Source: Neospora caninum Liverpool (lineage: Eukaryota > Apicomplexa > Conoidasida > Eucoccidiorida > Sarcocystidae). Taken from it: DNA of 64,000 nucleotides. Made by a program: the position numbers and the translations under genes. The notes under the pieces are model-generated. The model saw nothing but the letters and a program-made list of their open reading frames with translations, made no database searches and was not told where the DNA came from. Where the stretch lies: assembly GCF_000208865.1 (NCBI RefSeq), contig NC_018398.1, positions 5,108,710-5,172,709 on the forward strand, written 5' to 3'. Numbering within the stretch: position 1 is the first letter of the stretch; each line of letters begins with the position of its first letter. Positions 45,774 through 56,915 of the stretch are shown here, piece after piece.

Positions 45774-48672
45774 TCAAACCGTGTATTCTTTCCTGTATCC
45801 CTCGTTGCCTTCCTCGGCGCCTGGCCTCTTGCAGCGGTCGTTTTTCCGCTGGGTGACCAGTTTCCCCAGAGCCGACCACTGGGCGTGCACAACTTCCGTC
45901 GGCTCGATGCCCCCGTCGCACACGTATTCGGCTCCGCAGTTGTCGACGCAAATGCTCTTTCTTTCCTGGTCCAGGTTGGCGAAGGAGATACACCTCCAGA
46001 TGGAGCCCTCGAAGCCGGTGTAGACGCCGTAGTCCTTGCGGGCGACGACGGGTTGTGTGCAGAAAGGAGCGAGGTTTTCAGAAGTGCAGAGATAGTTGAA
46101 TTCTTCGGCGCATCGCGCGTTCAGAAGCCCCTGCAGAGACTGAAGCTTCGTCTCTGCCGTGCCCAGCACCCCGAGTTCTTCCTCCGTGGGCGTCTCCAAC
46201 TGAGGATACACAGAGTGGATATCTTGAGGGGGACGAGGAGAGTCGCTGGCTTCCGATTGCGGTGGCGCGACACTCGCTGCGGCCACCTTCCTTTGCTCCT
46301 CCTTCTCCACCTCCCGGCGTTCCTTCGTCTCCTGTTCCGCCTCTTCTTCCAAGGCCTCCGCGACTTCGCCCTCGCTCACGCATTTCGCGGGATTCTTTGG
46401 CGTCGATATGCAAACCAAAGCGGCCTCGCACGGTGGATCCCCACTGGCGATCAAAGACCGTGCCTCCGGGATTGAAGCGTAGTCGTCGTTCTCGGTCAGG
46501 TTCCTGCGGTCCGGGCCTTCACAGGAAACAAGAGGCAAAAACGACGCATACGCAGAGACGCATGCAAACGGGGGCGTGTACCTGTCCCGAAGTGTCTACG
46601 CACAGGCTTACAGGCTTAACAAAATACGCAGCTGGGTGTCTATGACGCAAGTCGCAGTTAGTGCAACACAACCCGCCTATCATGCGGCGACACTCATATA
46701 CTCATCCGCATTACCAAAGTATGCATATTCGCTATTTTTACCGGGGCGTATGTGGGCACATCTCGAAAACGCGTCGTCTTCCCAGATGCGCAAAACGAAT
46801 ACGCACGCATTGATGAATCGCGTTTCGCTCGAACAAACCGACGAGCTTGCTTTGACACGTTTCTCAGTTGCTGCTCACAGTGGCTGCATAGGCACGCGAC
46901 ACCGATCGAGTGGAGGCTGTACTTACCCTCTCGCCCTCCAGGACAGTGACGCAGGCGGCTGCAGTTGTCGACGCATTGACTCTGCAAATGATACTCGAGT
47001 TTTGCCTAAACAGGAAACGAATCCAAACGCTGGATCCGCGGGCATTAGTCGCGCGGTTCCGTTCCAAGGCCACAAAAAATCCCTCCTTCCCGACGCAGAC
47101 TGAAAACGCCTGTTTCTCCTCAGGGCTTTTCTTCCACCTCACAAATATGTGGACGGTCGCGAAAGAAACAGAGACTTGGACGAGCATGACTGTTGAGGGT
47201 TTACCCAGTCGAAGCCGTAGACACGGGAAGCTAAAGCCCGAGGAGCCGAGAGGCAATCGGAGGGTGTCAAGCGGGACACCAGGAGTCAGGACAAGATTTG
47301 GGCGATCTTGCTCTTCAAGGGTTACCTATTTCGTAGCTGACCTAGGCGTTCTACAAGCGCTGTTTCCCTGTTCTATCTCTTTGTTTCCTGTTTTCTCTGT
47401 TTCTGCGTTTTCCTGCATCGCCGCCCACTGCCGCGCCGTGATCACCCCCGCTCCTCCCCTTGTCGGGGTGAAGCTGCAGGCGAAACAGTCTAAGTACAAA
47501 CAAATGTGGAAAATCTTTCTTGCACACATGCGCTTACACACACGCGAGTACGCCTGTATCTGCCAAAGACTGTGTGTTTCTCCGTCGGTCTCTCTCCCTT
47601 TTCCTTTTGACGTTCTTCCATGTCACTTCCTTCGTGCCTCTTCCGTTCTGACAGTCTTACCACGTCAAAGCATCGCCACTCTTGGTCTTCCGCGCTGCTT
47701 GTCAGGACGCCCCGGCGGGCAACCCATCCCTCTCGAAGGTTGTTGCAGTATTCGTTCAGAGTCTTTTGCTGAGGACTGCAGAATTCAGGGACACGGTTTA
47801 CCAACTCAGTTTCCAAATCCTTCATGGTTGTGTGGACGGACGTCGACGGGTTTATGCTTCCTTTGCAATGGAATAAGGTGCCGCAGTTGTCTGTGCACTG
47901 CACGTTACTGGAATCCGTCCCGAGGAAACGGTCGTCGTAGCATCGCCACTGGTCGTCTGTTTGCGTTTCGCTTCCTCGGCCTTTCCGCGCCACAGCTGTT
48001 TCATAGTTGCAAAACGCGTCTTTCCCTTCTTCGCAGAGCGCCTTGAATCTCTTCACGCATGTTTCATCCAGGAGACGCTGGAGAGGCGCAGAGGTTAGCG
48101 GAGTGGGTTTCTGTGCAGGCGACTCGGCGTCCTCTGAACACAAAGCAGACGGAAAGTCGTGCGCAGCCGAAGAAGAATCCTGCCCCGGCTTCAAAAGCCG
48201 CTCAAAAACAAAACTCACCCGCTGCAAGGTGTCTCAGAGAAATCATAACCCGGCGGACTACTCTCCGTCTACACCGCCCTGCAGGGGCTGGAACGCCGAC
48301 ACGCGGCTCCACTGACGCAGTAGCCACACATCGATACCCATGCAGAGCTAGGGTCGGAAAAGAAGGAAGGCGAGCCTTAACCAGCGTCGGGTACTCGCAG
48401 GACTCGGAAGGAATCGAGCCAGCCTCACTCGAGAGTTGGTGGGCGCAGAGCCGTTAGAAGAGTTTCTCCGCAACCCCTAGTTCCCGAAACGCAGAGAAGA
48501 GGAAGCGGACCTGGGTGCGCGTCGAAGAAAGGAAAAAGGATTTTTGCGAGTGCTTACCTTCCTCCACAATTCGGGTCCGGGCGTTCACTGTCTGCATGTC
48601 GTCGTTACCCAGGACGACGGCAACGGCTACGCACGCGACCGCGGAGGCGAGAGGTTGGCGGCACAGCTTCAT
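45774..48672 (-). CDS. Secreted protein with three related Cys-rich modules
   Basis: Four minus-strand exons: 48672-48558, 48133-47661, 47005-46927 and 46516-45774, giving 469 residues. I do not recognise the family. A signal peptide opens the protein (MKLCRQPLASAVACVAVAVV). Three modules share the signature WRC-x13/14-C(V/T)DNC-x5-C. Module 1 has Cys at about 64, 72, 80, 103, 118, 122 and 128. Module 3 has Cys at about 358, 366, 375, 398, 412, 416 and 422, almost the same spacing. Module 2 (157, 168, 193, 207, 211, 217) lacks the third Cys. An acidic Glu/Lys-rich linker (about 255-300) separates modules 2 and 3. The acceptor at 47006 (CCTGTTTAG) was preferred over one 24 bases later because it restores the module spacing. 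There is no membrane segment after the signal peptide, so export is likely; the destination is unknown. Confidence 0.75.
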
Positions 48673-50871
48673 TTCGACGAAAAAAGGAGTGTGTCTTGGA
48701 GAGAATAGCGCAACTGCGGAAGGCGCTGAAGAAGGCGAAAACGAAGTTTTTACCCGGAGGAAGTGTGCCGGTTAATCGGGGCGCGTCTTCAAGGTATGTC
48801 CCCGAGAAGGCAAAACCCCGTTGGGTTAGAGAGGCGGTCGGCGTGCGTCGTCCAGGACCGGCCGGTTAGAGGCGCTCGACAGCTCGTCGCGGGCGCCAGC
48901 AGAGACCGAGAAGCCGGAAAAGAACGCCTGGAAATGCGGAAGGAAATGAGCGCATAGGTGGAGTAAAGAAGAAGACGTTACTTGGGACAAGAGAACTGCT
49001 CGAAGCCGGTGAAACGGCGCCCATGCGAAGAGACACGTCTGCCGTCGCCCCAGGCGAGGCGCGCGGACCCCGCCAGCCCAGCGCGCCGCTCGACAGAGCT
49101 GTGGTCAGTTCGCTCAGAGGCCAGCAAGCGACTTGGTGAGGTAAAAAGAGTTGGATTTCCAAGCACAAAGCAGAAACGAGTGCGTCCGTAGTTTGTGGAG
49201 GGACGGACTCGACGGCGGGTTCGCTCTTTAGAGGCCGTTTTCCAGGTCCGGCGGTCGAGAGGAAGGAGAAGTCTCTCTCCCTCCGATTTCCGGATGTGTG
49301 TGCCCCCAGGGGTACCCCGTCAGCTTCTCGACCGCTGGGTAGTCTCCAGCGTTTCGAAATCGAAACGCGCGGGACGACTTCCGAACCCACAACAGAGACT
49401 GGCATAAGGACGTTACCTTCTCTTCCGTACAAAGCCGGTATTAAGAACATATAGAGGTCATAGCTAGGCCAGGTACTGTCAGAATCAGTATACAGTGTCG
49501 CTGTGCAAACGGTCCGCACACCGAGCTCGTTCCCAATGGTTGGCGACACAACCTCTGGGCCACAAGAGTGCGCAGAAGCAAACATGGTACGGTCTTTGTT
49601 CTTTCTGAAAGGTTACAATGTCTGAATAGATCGTAGAGTTTCCACGCGACTGTGGCGTGAGCTCGAAGGAAAAGAAGCCGTGTGCACGAAGACACCTCAG
49701 GGAACGGGTCGGTTATTCCCGAAACCAGAGGGTAGCTGTCCATGCCCAAAGCAAGAGGAAAGCAACGAAAGGCCTTGTATTCCAGCAACTTTTTGGCATG
49801 CGGAACGGTCGAATTCGATCGCAAAGGGCAGCGCAGACTGCCTTTCAAGAATCTCATCGTCCCAGTGTCAGTCGGTAGCTCTCGAACTGACCCACCCGAG
49901 AGCCCGGGTTCTTTTTGCTGCTACCTCGGCCAGTGCCGAAGCGGCGCGTGAGTTTAGGACGCGAACTTTCTGATCTGCGTCATTTGGCGTGCGATGTCCT
50001 CTGACTGTCGACGCGGTCTCAGCTCGCAAATGTCGGTAGCGATAAGAAGCGACATCGAGGCAAGCTTGGCCTGGATCGGTAGGCGCGGAAAGCGGTACGA
50101 ACCGGTGTGCTGCACGAAAATCACCCTATTGTCTAACCGGCAAACACTGTTCCATGCCACGTCCGGGCATCCTACGAACGCCCCACGCGCGGTCACACCG
50201 AAACGAAACTGTGCTGTTTGCTGCAAAGGCTCGATCGCAGAATTCTCTGGTGTGTCGAGTTCCGTTCAGGTGTACGCTCCACGTGTGTACCCCCTAAACG
50301 CTGGGTTCGTTGTGCTTTCAACCGTCCACCGCACTTGCGGGGCTGGTAAAAGGAAACAATGTGACTTCATCCGGGGTAAAGTCTGTTCACAACGGAAAGG
50401 AGAAGCGGCGCGGCAGGCCTTTGTCTCGAGAGTTCCCTTCCTCAAAACTACAAACGTAGGGTACCTTTCTCAAGTCTGCCTTCGCCGTTTTCCTTCGCCC
50501 GTCAACACCCGGTTCGCAGCGCCAACAAACGACCGTACTATTTATCCCACGACTGGGACAAGTCCGACATAACACCCGGTCTCTCCGTCTTCCCAGTGTT
50601 CGATTCCACCACCCGTTGTCCTTGAAATTTGCACGGCCAGTGCACCGCCCAGCGGCGTCCGGGATCGTGTGTAGGACACAAAGCGAAGACAAACCACAGA
50701 TTTCTCGCCAGATCGCTCCCTCTCTTCTCCGATCTTTGCTTCCACCTCTGGTGTCCTGCTCCGGGCACCTCCACCGCTGTGTACCGAACCTTGAGACACC
50801 TCCAAAGCACACACGCGGAGTCTCCGCTATTTACTGTCGTTCAGTGTGTCAATGCTCCAAAAGCTGATTCT
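48673..50871. other. Intergenic region between Cys-module gene and TCTP
   Basis: This 2.2 kb separates two minus-strand genes. It should hold the TCTP 3' untranslated region on the right and the promoter and leader of the Cys-module gene on the left. A few open frames of 90-240 codons exist but lack motifs or convincing splice structure. Confidence 0.5.
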
Positions 50872-52788
50872 TTAATATTTCTCCTCCTTCAAACCGTCGC
50901 GGATGTAGATGAGGCGCGGCGCCTCCTCGCCGTCCTTGTAGTAGGCGAACACGACACCAGCCTCGCAGTCTGCGCTCTCGCCAAGGAAGAACTGGAAGTC
51001 GTCGAACTGACCGAGGATCTTCTTGACAAGAGCCTGGCCACCGCTCATGAACTTGTCAACGCGGTCGGGCTGGGTCTTCTCCAAGTGCGTCTTCACGCGC
51101 TGCATGTAACCCTTGATGTAGGTTCCGAACTCCTTCTTCGAGAACGGAGTCTCCTGGAGACGGAACGCGTCGACAACGTCGATAACTGTCTCTGTTGCGC
51201 TGTCAACGCCGCCGCCGTCTTCCTCGCTGAACGAAAGCACCACAACGCACGCGCTTCTTTCTCAGGGAAGAAAAAGAGTGGCGACAAGGCACCAGAGACG
51301 AGCGAAAAGACGACGAGGCGCTGCGAAGCCACACAAATAGTCCTGTTCTTAAACCTGTGTTTAAGACTCCGGACAAAGAGGGGCGGAAACACCGGGGAGC
51401 GGATCTTCCGCCGGAGCAAACCGACGGGAGAGAAGGGATGCGAGAGGGGGAAAACCACATAGAGCAGTGGAGTTTGTCTCTCTCTCTCTCCGGCAGAGGC
51501 GAAGAGCCCGAAAAACTGCTCCTTCAGGAGATGTCGCCAAGTAGGCAAAGAGAGAAGGACTGTCAAACCACACCTAGATTCTTCGTGATGGACCCTGTCT
51601 TGCATCGACGTGGAAAGCGAGCGAACGGCCTTGCGTCTGAGTGATTGCTGTCGTCGTTTTACGGCGAAAACTCTGTCAACACACGATCGCTCTCTCGGAT
51701 AAATGTAGACAAAAGGAAAGCAGACACCTCTCGTCCAGATCTCCAGGAAGCGCTGCGCACCTGTTGTCTGCAATGCCGTAGTCCTCGGCGCCCTTGACGA
51801 CGCGCTTGGTCGCGACCTCGAAGGCCACTGAAACAACACACAGAGAGACGCCCACTTTGTGTCTTTCTTCGGAGCAGACCTCAGAGTTTTTCTACACGTT
51901 CGCACCTGGCTTCTGCTGTCTCTGCGCGTTAACGCACAGGGATACACAAGAGACTCGAGTCCGTTGTCGGCCGCAAACGCACGAGACGGCTCTTTGCACA
52001 CAGCCGAGACACCCGCGAGCAAAGGCAAGTGACCAGCTTTCGTTTCTTCTCCCAAGACGCCGGAGAATCGCCCGGCGCCGTCTGTATGTGTGCGGAATCC
52101 CTTGCAGCGCCTCGAAAAGGCATCGACGTCGGTACGCCAGAGTCCACGGATAGGTTTACCGCCTGCGCACGCGCGAGTCGGTCTAAAGCTGTCAAGACAG
52201 TCCACGGGGGTCAGCTTAACTGGGGGCGGAAACGGACTACAGATTTACATGCATAGAGAACGCGTCGGGTGAGGGACTGTGCGGGGAGAAGAGAGGGTGA
52301 GAGCGCGACAACGGGTGGTTTGCGAAGGCATCGTCCCCGAGACGCCTCGGAGACACCAGGAACCCGTTTTTCCGTGTTCGCCTAGATTGCTCACAGCGCA
52401 ACCCGGCAGCTGAAGTCGCCTTTGAGCGCGCCGGCCTCTGAACGCGTTCTTCCTACAGTGTTGTGAATGCAGACGCGCAATACGCAAGACCAGGCTGTTT
52501 GTCGCACTCCCCCACCCGCAAAGAGAGTGTGACATGCAGGCCGTCCACAGGGAGAAGAGCCTCCGGTTTCGCCTACGAGAGCGAGAAAACGCAGAAACGG
52601 TCGAGGCGATTCCCAGGCGCGCCTTTCCCCCGTTGGTTCGGGCACGAAGTCGTTTTTCGTTTTCACGCGTCGTCCCGGCGGGCTGTAATCTCACCTTCCG
52701 ACAGATCGGCGTCTTCCATAGGGGCCAACTGGGCATAGGAGTCCGAGCAGAGCTCGTCACCAGTGAAAACGTCCTTGAACACCTTCAT
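50872..52788 (-). CDS. TCTP: Translationally controlled tumor protein homologue (TCTP)
   Basis: Three minus-strand exons: 52788-52695, 51827-51761 and 51226-50872, giving 171 residues, the usual TCTP length. TCTP is a small abundant, mainly cytosolic protein linked to translation, cell growth and calcium binding. The N-terminus MKVFKDVFTGDELCSDSY is the conserved TCTP start. VAFEVATKRVVKGAEDYGIADNSEE covers the flexible-loop region. ETPFSKKEFGTYIKGYMQRV matches the helical hairpin signature, and the end reads FFLGESADCEAGVVFAYYKDGEEAPRLIYIRDGLKEEKY in order. The start lies in a GCCAAAATGAAG context. The gene diverges from seryl-tRNA synthetase about 1.1 kb away. Confidence 0.96.
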
Positions 52789-53922
52789 TTTGGCAGTAGG
52801 GAAGAAAGAATGCGAAAAAGGGAAACAAGGAGGGAAGCAAGGGGGAAAAGAGTAGGAAAAGACGACAACCGAAAGCGGGCAAACGGCGCACAACCCCCCT
52901 TTTCCTCGCGCGCTGATCCGAGAGAGACTTGGGCATCCAAGGCCTCCGTTCTCTCCACGCGCAGATCGAAGTAGTGCGGGGGGGGGGGTGGGGTTCTCCC
53001 TGACCGATTTGGACGGGTTAACCCCCGGAGGAGTCGTCCCCACTGCCTGGACCACAAGAGAGGAAAAGGCGGTTGGACGCGGTCTCTCCCGGATTCCCGG
53101 CCTCGAGTGCTGGGATCTCTTGTTCCCGCTACCACGCGTTTAGCTTTCTTCCATGTTTTTAGCTTGTCAGAGACGTCGTTTCGCGCGTTCGCGCTTGGTT
53201 CTGGGCGCGCGAAAAAGCCGCGTATCGAAACGGTGGGGAGGGCTCTTTCGGGGGGAAAGTGCAGGAGACGAGACAAAGAACACACTGGTGGAGTGTCTTC
53301 AGGTCTCTGGGAGGTCGGCGCGCGGCAAATAAACGGAAAAGCACACAACAAGGCCAGCGCCCTATAGAGGCACAGACTCACAGAGCCGAGAAGTTCCGTT
53401 GCGCGGGGGGAAAGTTTTTACATGGAACAAGATACTTTTCATTGAGAGGGACTGAAACGAGCGCGAGAATTGAGAGTCGATTCCAGCGAACAACAGAGTT
53501 CAATAGCTACAAGGCAGTGGCGTTTTCGCACGAGTACGGTTTTGTTTCCTCACCGAGACTCCTCCGCGCGGTGTTCACCTTCCCCGGCAAAACGGTGAGA
53601 GCGCGTGAGCGCGCCGAACTCAGATACATATCCCCCAGAAATTGGCGATGCATGTATCTTGTCTGCTGCACATTCCTCCGTTCCGAGAGTCTCCCCTCCA
53701 TCTCCATATTTCCTGTAACTCTGTCCGCGAGGCAAACTGTTGTCGAAAAGCCTGTTTTCCCCCTTGTTTCCTTCTCTCTGTTTCCAAAGTTTCTCTCTTC
53801 TAGCGCTGGCGCCCCGCTCTGGTTTCTTCCGTCTCCTCTTGGTTCGTTCCCCCCCTCCTCGCGTCTCTCGGTCTGTGTCTTTGTGTCAGTCCCCTCTTAC
53901 CTGTTTCTCGATTTTCGACACC
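52789..53922. promoter_or_regulatory. Divergent upstream region of TCTP and SerRS
   Basis: The two start codons face away from each other across 1.13 kb. The region holds a poly-G run (52978-52988), an AGAGACG word at 53169-53175 resembling the (A/T)GAGACG promoter element reported in Toxoplasma, and a strongly pyrimidine-rich leader before the SerRS ATG. A shared promoter is inference from orientation. Confidence 0.45.
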
Positions 53923-55365
53923 ATGACGATCGACGTGAATCTCTTGCGCGCGGAGAAAGGCGGAGACCCCGGGTTGGTGCGCGACAGCGAAGTCCGCCGA
54001 GGCCGCTCTGGAGAAGTCGTCGACCAGGCGGTCGAGGTTGACAGGAAGTGGCGAGAGAATTTGTTTCAGTTGGAGCAGTTGAAGAAAGAACTGAACGCAG
54101 TCAACAAGGAGATCGGTCAGCGGAAAAAGAAGGACGCGAAAGATCCGTGTCAAGACTTGCTGACGCAGGCCGCCGAGCTGAAGCAGCGCCTGCCGACGAT
54201 CGAAGCGGCTGCGACGCAGGCCGAGGAAAAGCGCGAGAGTTTGCTCCACAAAATCGGGAACATTGTCCACAAATCGGTCCCGGTGTCGAACGACGAAGCG
54301 AACAACCAGGTTGTGCGGACCTGGGGCACGTTCGACCGGAGCATCAAGATTGACGGCACTCCAGGCCGGATGCACCATCACCAGATTCTCGCACGTCTGG
54401 GTGGTGTGGACTTCAAAAAGGGAGTCGAGGCAGCCGGGCACAGAGGGTACTTCCTCAAAGGCGCGGGCATGTTGTTGAACGTCGCTCTTGCTCAGTACGG
54501 TCTCGCTTTCCTTCTGCGAAAAGGCTACACTCCAGTTCAGCCGCCGTTCTTCATGCGGAAGGAAGTCATGGCGCGCGCGGCGGAACTGAAGGATTTCGAG
54601 GAAACCCTCTACCGCATCCCGCACGCCCAAGCGGCGGCGGGCGCTCCGGCGGACAAGGCTGGAGCCGAGAAGAAGAACGAAAAGGACGCTGACCGGGACG
54701 ACTTGTTCCTCATCGCCACTTCCGAGCAGCCGCTCTGCAGCCTGCACATGGGCGAGACGCTCGAGGAGAAGGAACTCCCCATCCGCTACGCGGGGTACAG
54801 CTCGTGTTTCCGCAAGGAGGCGGGCTCTCACGGCAAGGACTGCTGGGGAATTTTCCGCATTCACCAGTTCGAGAAAGTCGAGCAGTTCTGCATCACGACG
54901 CCGGAGGAATCCTGGAAAATGCACGAAGACATGATCGGCGCTGCCGAGGAGTTCTACCAGTCTCTCGAACTTCCATACAGGGTCGTCTCGATCGTCTCCG
55001 GCGCCCTCAACGACGCAGCCGCGAAAAAGTACGACTTGGAGGCCTGGTTCCCCGGCTACGAAGACTACAGAGAACTTGTTTCCTGCTCGAACTGCACGGA
55101 CTACCAGTCGCGAGCGCTGGACATCCGCCTCGCCCACAAAGCCAGCACGGCGAAGGGTGCGGACAAGAACGAAAAGGGACATGTCCACATGCTCAACGGT
55201 ACGCTCGTCGCCACGCAAAGGTGTCTGTGCTGCATCCTGGAAAACTACCAAACGCCTCTCGGAGTCAAAGTGCCGCGCGTCCTCGTTCCGTACATGGGCG
55301 GCGCCGAGTTCCTCCCCTTCGTTGAGGGCGCTGGCGAGGAGTCTGTCAAGAAGGAGAGCGCGTAA
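53923..55365 (+). CDS. SerRS: Seryl-tRNA synthetase, cytosolic type
   Basis: A single exon of 480 residues. The enzyme charges tRNA-Ser with serine and is a class II aminoacyl-tRNA synthetase. The N-terminal ~110 residues form the long coiled-coil arm (RKWRENLFQLEQLKKELNAVNKEIG...) that grips the tRNA long arm. The core follows in order: GTPGRMHHHQILARLGGVDF, GHRGYFLKGAGMLLNVAL, PVQPPFFMRKEVM, and the TSEQPL serine/adenylate loop. Motif 2 is at about residues 293-320 (CFRKEAGSHGKDCWGIFRIHQF) and motif 3 at about 426-443 (GTLVATQRCLCCILEN). The eukaryotic cytosolic features, including the CSNCTDYQSR segment, and the absence of a targeting leader suggest the cytosolic enzyme. The start at 53923 (CACCATGACG) begins the recognisable N-terminus; the frame is open upstream but has no earlier ATG that fits. 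Confidence 0.96.
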   Translation: MTIDVNLLRAEKGGDPGLVRDSEVRRGRSGEVVDQAVEVDRKWRENLFQLEQLKKELNAVNKEIGQRKKKDAKDPCQDLLTQAAELKQRLPTIEAAATQAEEKRESLLHKIGNIVHKSVPVSNDEANNQVVRTWGTFDRSIKIDGTPGRMHHHQILARLGGVDFKKGVEAAGHRGYFLKGAGMLLNVALAQYGLAFLLRKGYTPVQPPFFMRKEVMARAAELKDFEETLYRIPHAQAAAGAPADKAGAEKKNEKDADRDDLFLIATSEQPLCSLHMGETLEEKELPIRYAGYSSCFRKEAGSHGKDCWGIFRIHQFEKVEQFCITTPEESWKMHEDMIGAAEEFYQSLELPYRVVSIVSGALNDAAAKKYDLEAWFPGYEDYRELVSCSNCTDYQSRALDIRLAHKASTAKGADKNEKGHVHMLNGTLVATQRCLCCILENYQTPLGVKVPRVLVPYMGGAEFLPFVEGAGEESVKKESA

Positions 55366-56843
55366 ACGTTTCCGCGGGCAGTATCGGCTCGGAAAACGGA
55401 GAGTCGAAGACTGGGCGCGGCGCTGGGTTGGGAAGAGACCGGGGTAGCCGGAGAGAGTGAATTGCCGCGCGTTGCTCTTGCTCCTCCGTGGCAGCTGCTC
55501 AAGATATTCCCCTGTCTTTCTCGTTTGAGGCGTCGAGAGGAGCCTCCCGCTTTTCAGTCCGCACGTATTTTTGACGCGCGGTCACAGAAACAACACCTAG
55601 CGTAGGAAAGGGAAGGGAGCGCGACAGAGAGAGGACGGGGTGAAGAGGGAAGGAGAAAGGAAGGGAAAAGAAGCAGAGACAGGACGCGAGCGAGGTGCGC
55701 CGGACGAGAAAAGGAAGGTTGGGCTATGCAGCCTCAGAAAAGAGTGCGCCTGTAGAAGAGCCAGAATGTGGGAACGTTACGCCACACAAGAATGGTGAAC
55801 GGGACGGATAATCCAGATGCGAGGTGCTGTAGATTGTGACGCGTAGCCGCACTCGGTTGGCAGCAAGCGTGGACACGTTAGTAAGGGAAGCCCTGAGGAT
55901 CGACACTCGCTGTAGTAGACAGCAGACAAGGTAAATTTGTAGAGAGGGATCCATTCTTCGTACCCTGCTAGAGAGGTGCGAAACTTGACGCTCCACTCTG
56001 TACCGGAGGTACGTGTCATCCAGCATAGACTGCGGGGGACTAGGGCAGAGTATATATTTGAACAGTCTAGTCCTGCCATGTACTCGATGAGTTCAAGAGG
56101 AGCTGTTTTTTGCCCGTTGTTCCTGTTCGGCGAACGGAAGTTGAGTCCCGTTTCTCTCTAGTCTTCTGGAACACCAGGTTTTTGTTCTTAACTCTTCTGG
56201 TGCAGTTTGCGAGGCCTTTGTAATGTCTCGCGCTCACAACCCTGCATCAGGCCGGGAGAAAAAGCCGTCTGTATACTGTGGTAACTACCTGCCATCCTTC
56301 CCTAGCGGACACAGCGTAGGTGTTCGGCCATCGACATCCAGCATGTCTGGTCTCCGCTCGCGACTTTGTATTTTGAGGCAAGCAGGCGAAACGCACCAAA
56401 GCCACTTTTGACTGGATCAGACGTGGACAGGCTGCTTTCTCGGGTGGGAAGACGACGCGCAGTTCGCCTACCAGATATCCAGTACCATCGCGTTTCACAA
56501 AGAAAACGGCGCCTCTCTTCAAACTAGGCGGTTGCTCAGGGTTCGCAGTGGAGAGGACTCTGGTGGCTGCATCACGGGATACCGGCGGCGCTTGGACCAG
56601 AAAATATCGAGACAGTCATTGGTAGTTTCCTGGCTTCCTTGTCAGCGTAGCGGGTCGCGCGGCGCAACGGTTCGTCACTCCCCGAGTAGTTTCAGCGTCG
56701 CGAACCCAACGGCGACAGTCCGCGTAGCGGCGGTCGATCCAATATTCGACGTGTCAAGAGGAAAGGAAACGGCTAGCCAGCAGCGAATACGGTCGAACCT
56801 AGAGGAGACGCAAGCTCCATCTCTGTTCTGAGTGGACGTTTGC
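55366..56843. other. Intergenic region downstream of SerRS
   Basis: Contains the probable SerRS 3' untranslated region and a purine-rich stretch at about 55600-55700. No gene is recognised up to the tRNA at 56844. Confidence 0.55.
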
Positions 56844-56915
56844 GCGGGCATGGTCTAGTGGCTATGACGTCTGCCTAACACGCAGAAGATCCCGAGTTCG
56901 ATCCTCGGTGCCCGT
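56844..56915 (+). tRNA. tRNA-Val (anticodon AAC)
   Basis: A 72-base cloverleaf. The acceptor stem GCGGGCA pairs with TGCCCGT (one G-T pair at the end). The anticodon stem TCTGC/GCAGA holds loop CTAACAC with anticodon AAC, and the T arm CCGAG-TTCGATC-CTCGG pairs perfectly. There is no intron. The B box GTTCGATCC is intact and a T run follows at about 56972. Confidence 0.96.

Noticed and set aside
46927..46981. Exon 3 of the Cys-module gene starting at 46981 after TTTGCAG
   Set aside because: It keeps phase but shortens the WRC-to-CVDNC spacing to 5 residues, compared with 13-14 in the other modules. The acceptor at 47006 restores 13.
48866..49585. A 239-codon minus-strand frame between TCTP and the Cys-module gene
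   Set aside because: No motif or signal peptide is seen, and no splice partner was found. It could be leader sequence, but there is no support for translation.
53800..55251. A 483-codon open frame antisense to SerRS
   Set aside because: It mirrors a conserved synthetase on the opposite strand. Its protein has no motif and is explained by the GC-rich codon use of SerRS leaving few antisense stops.
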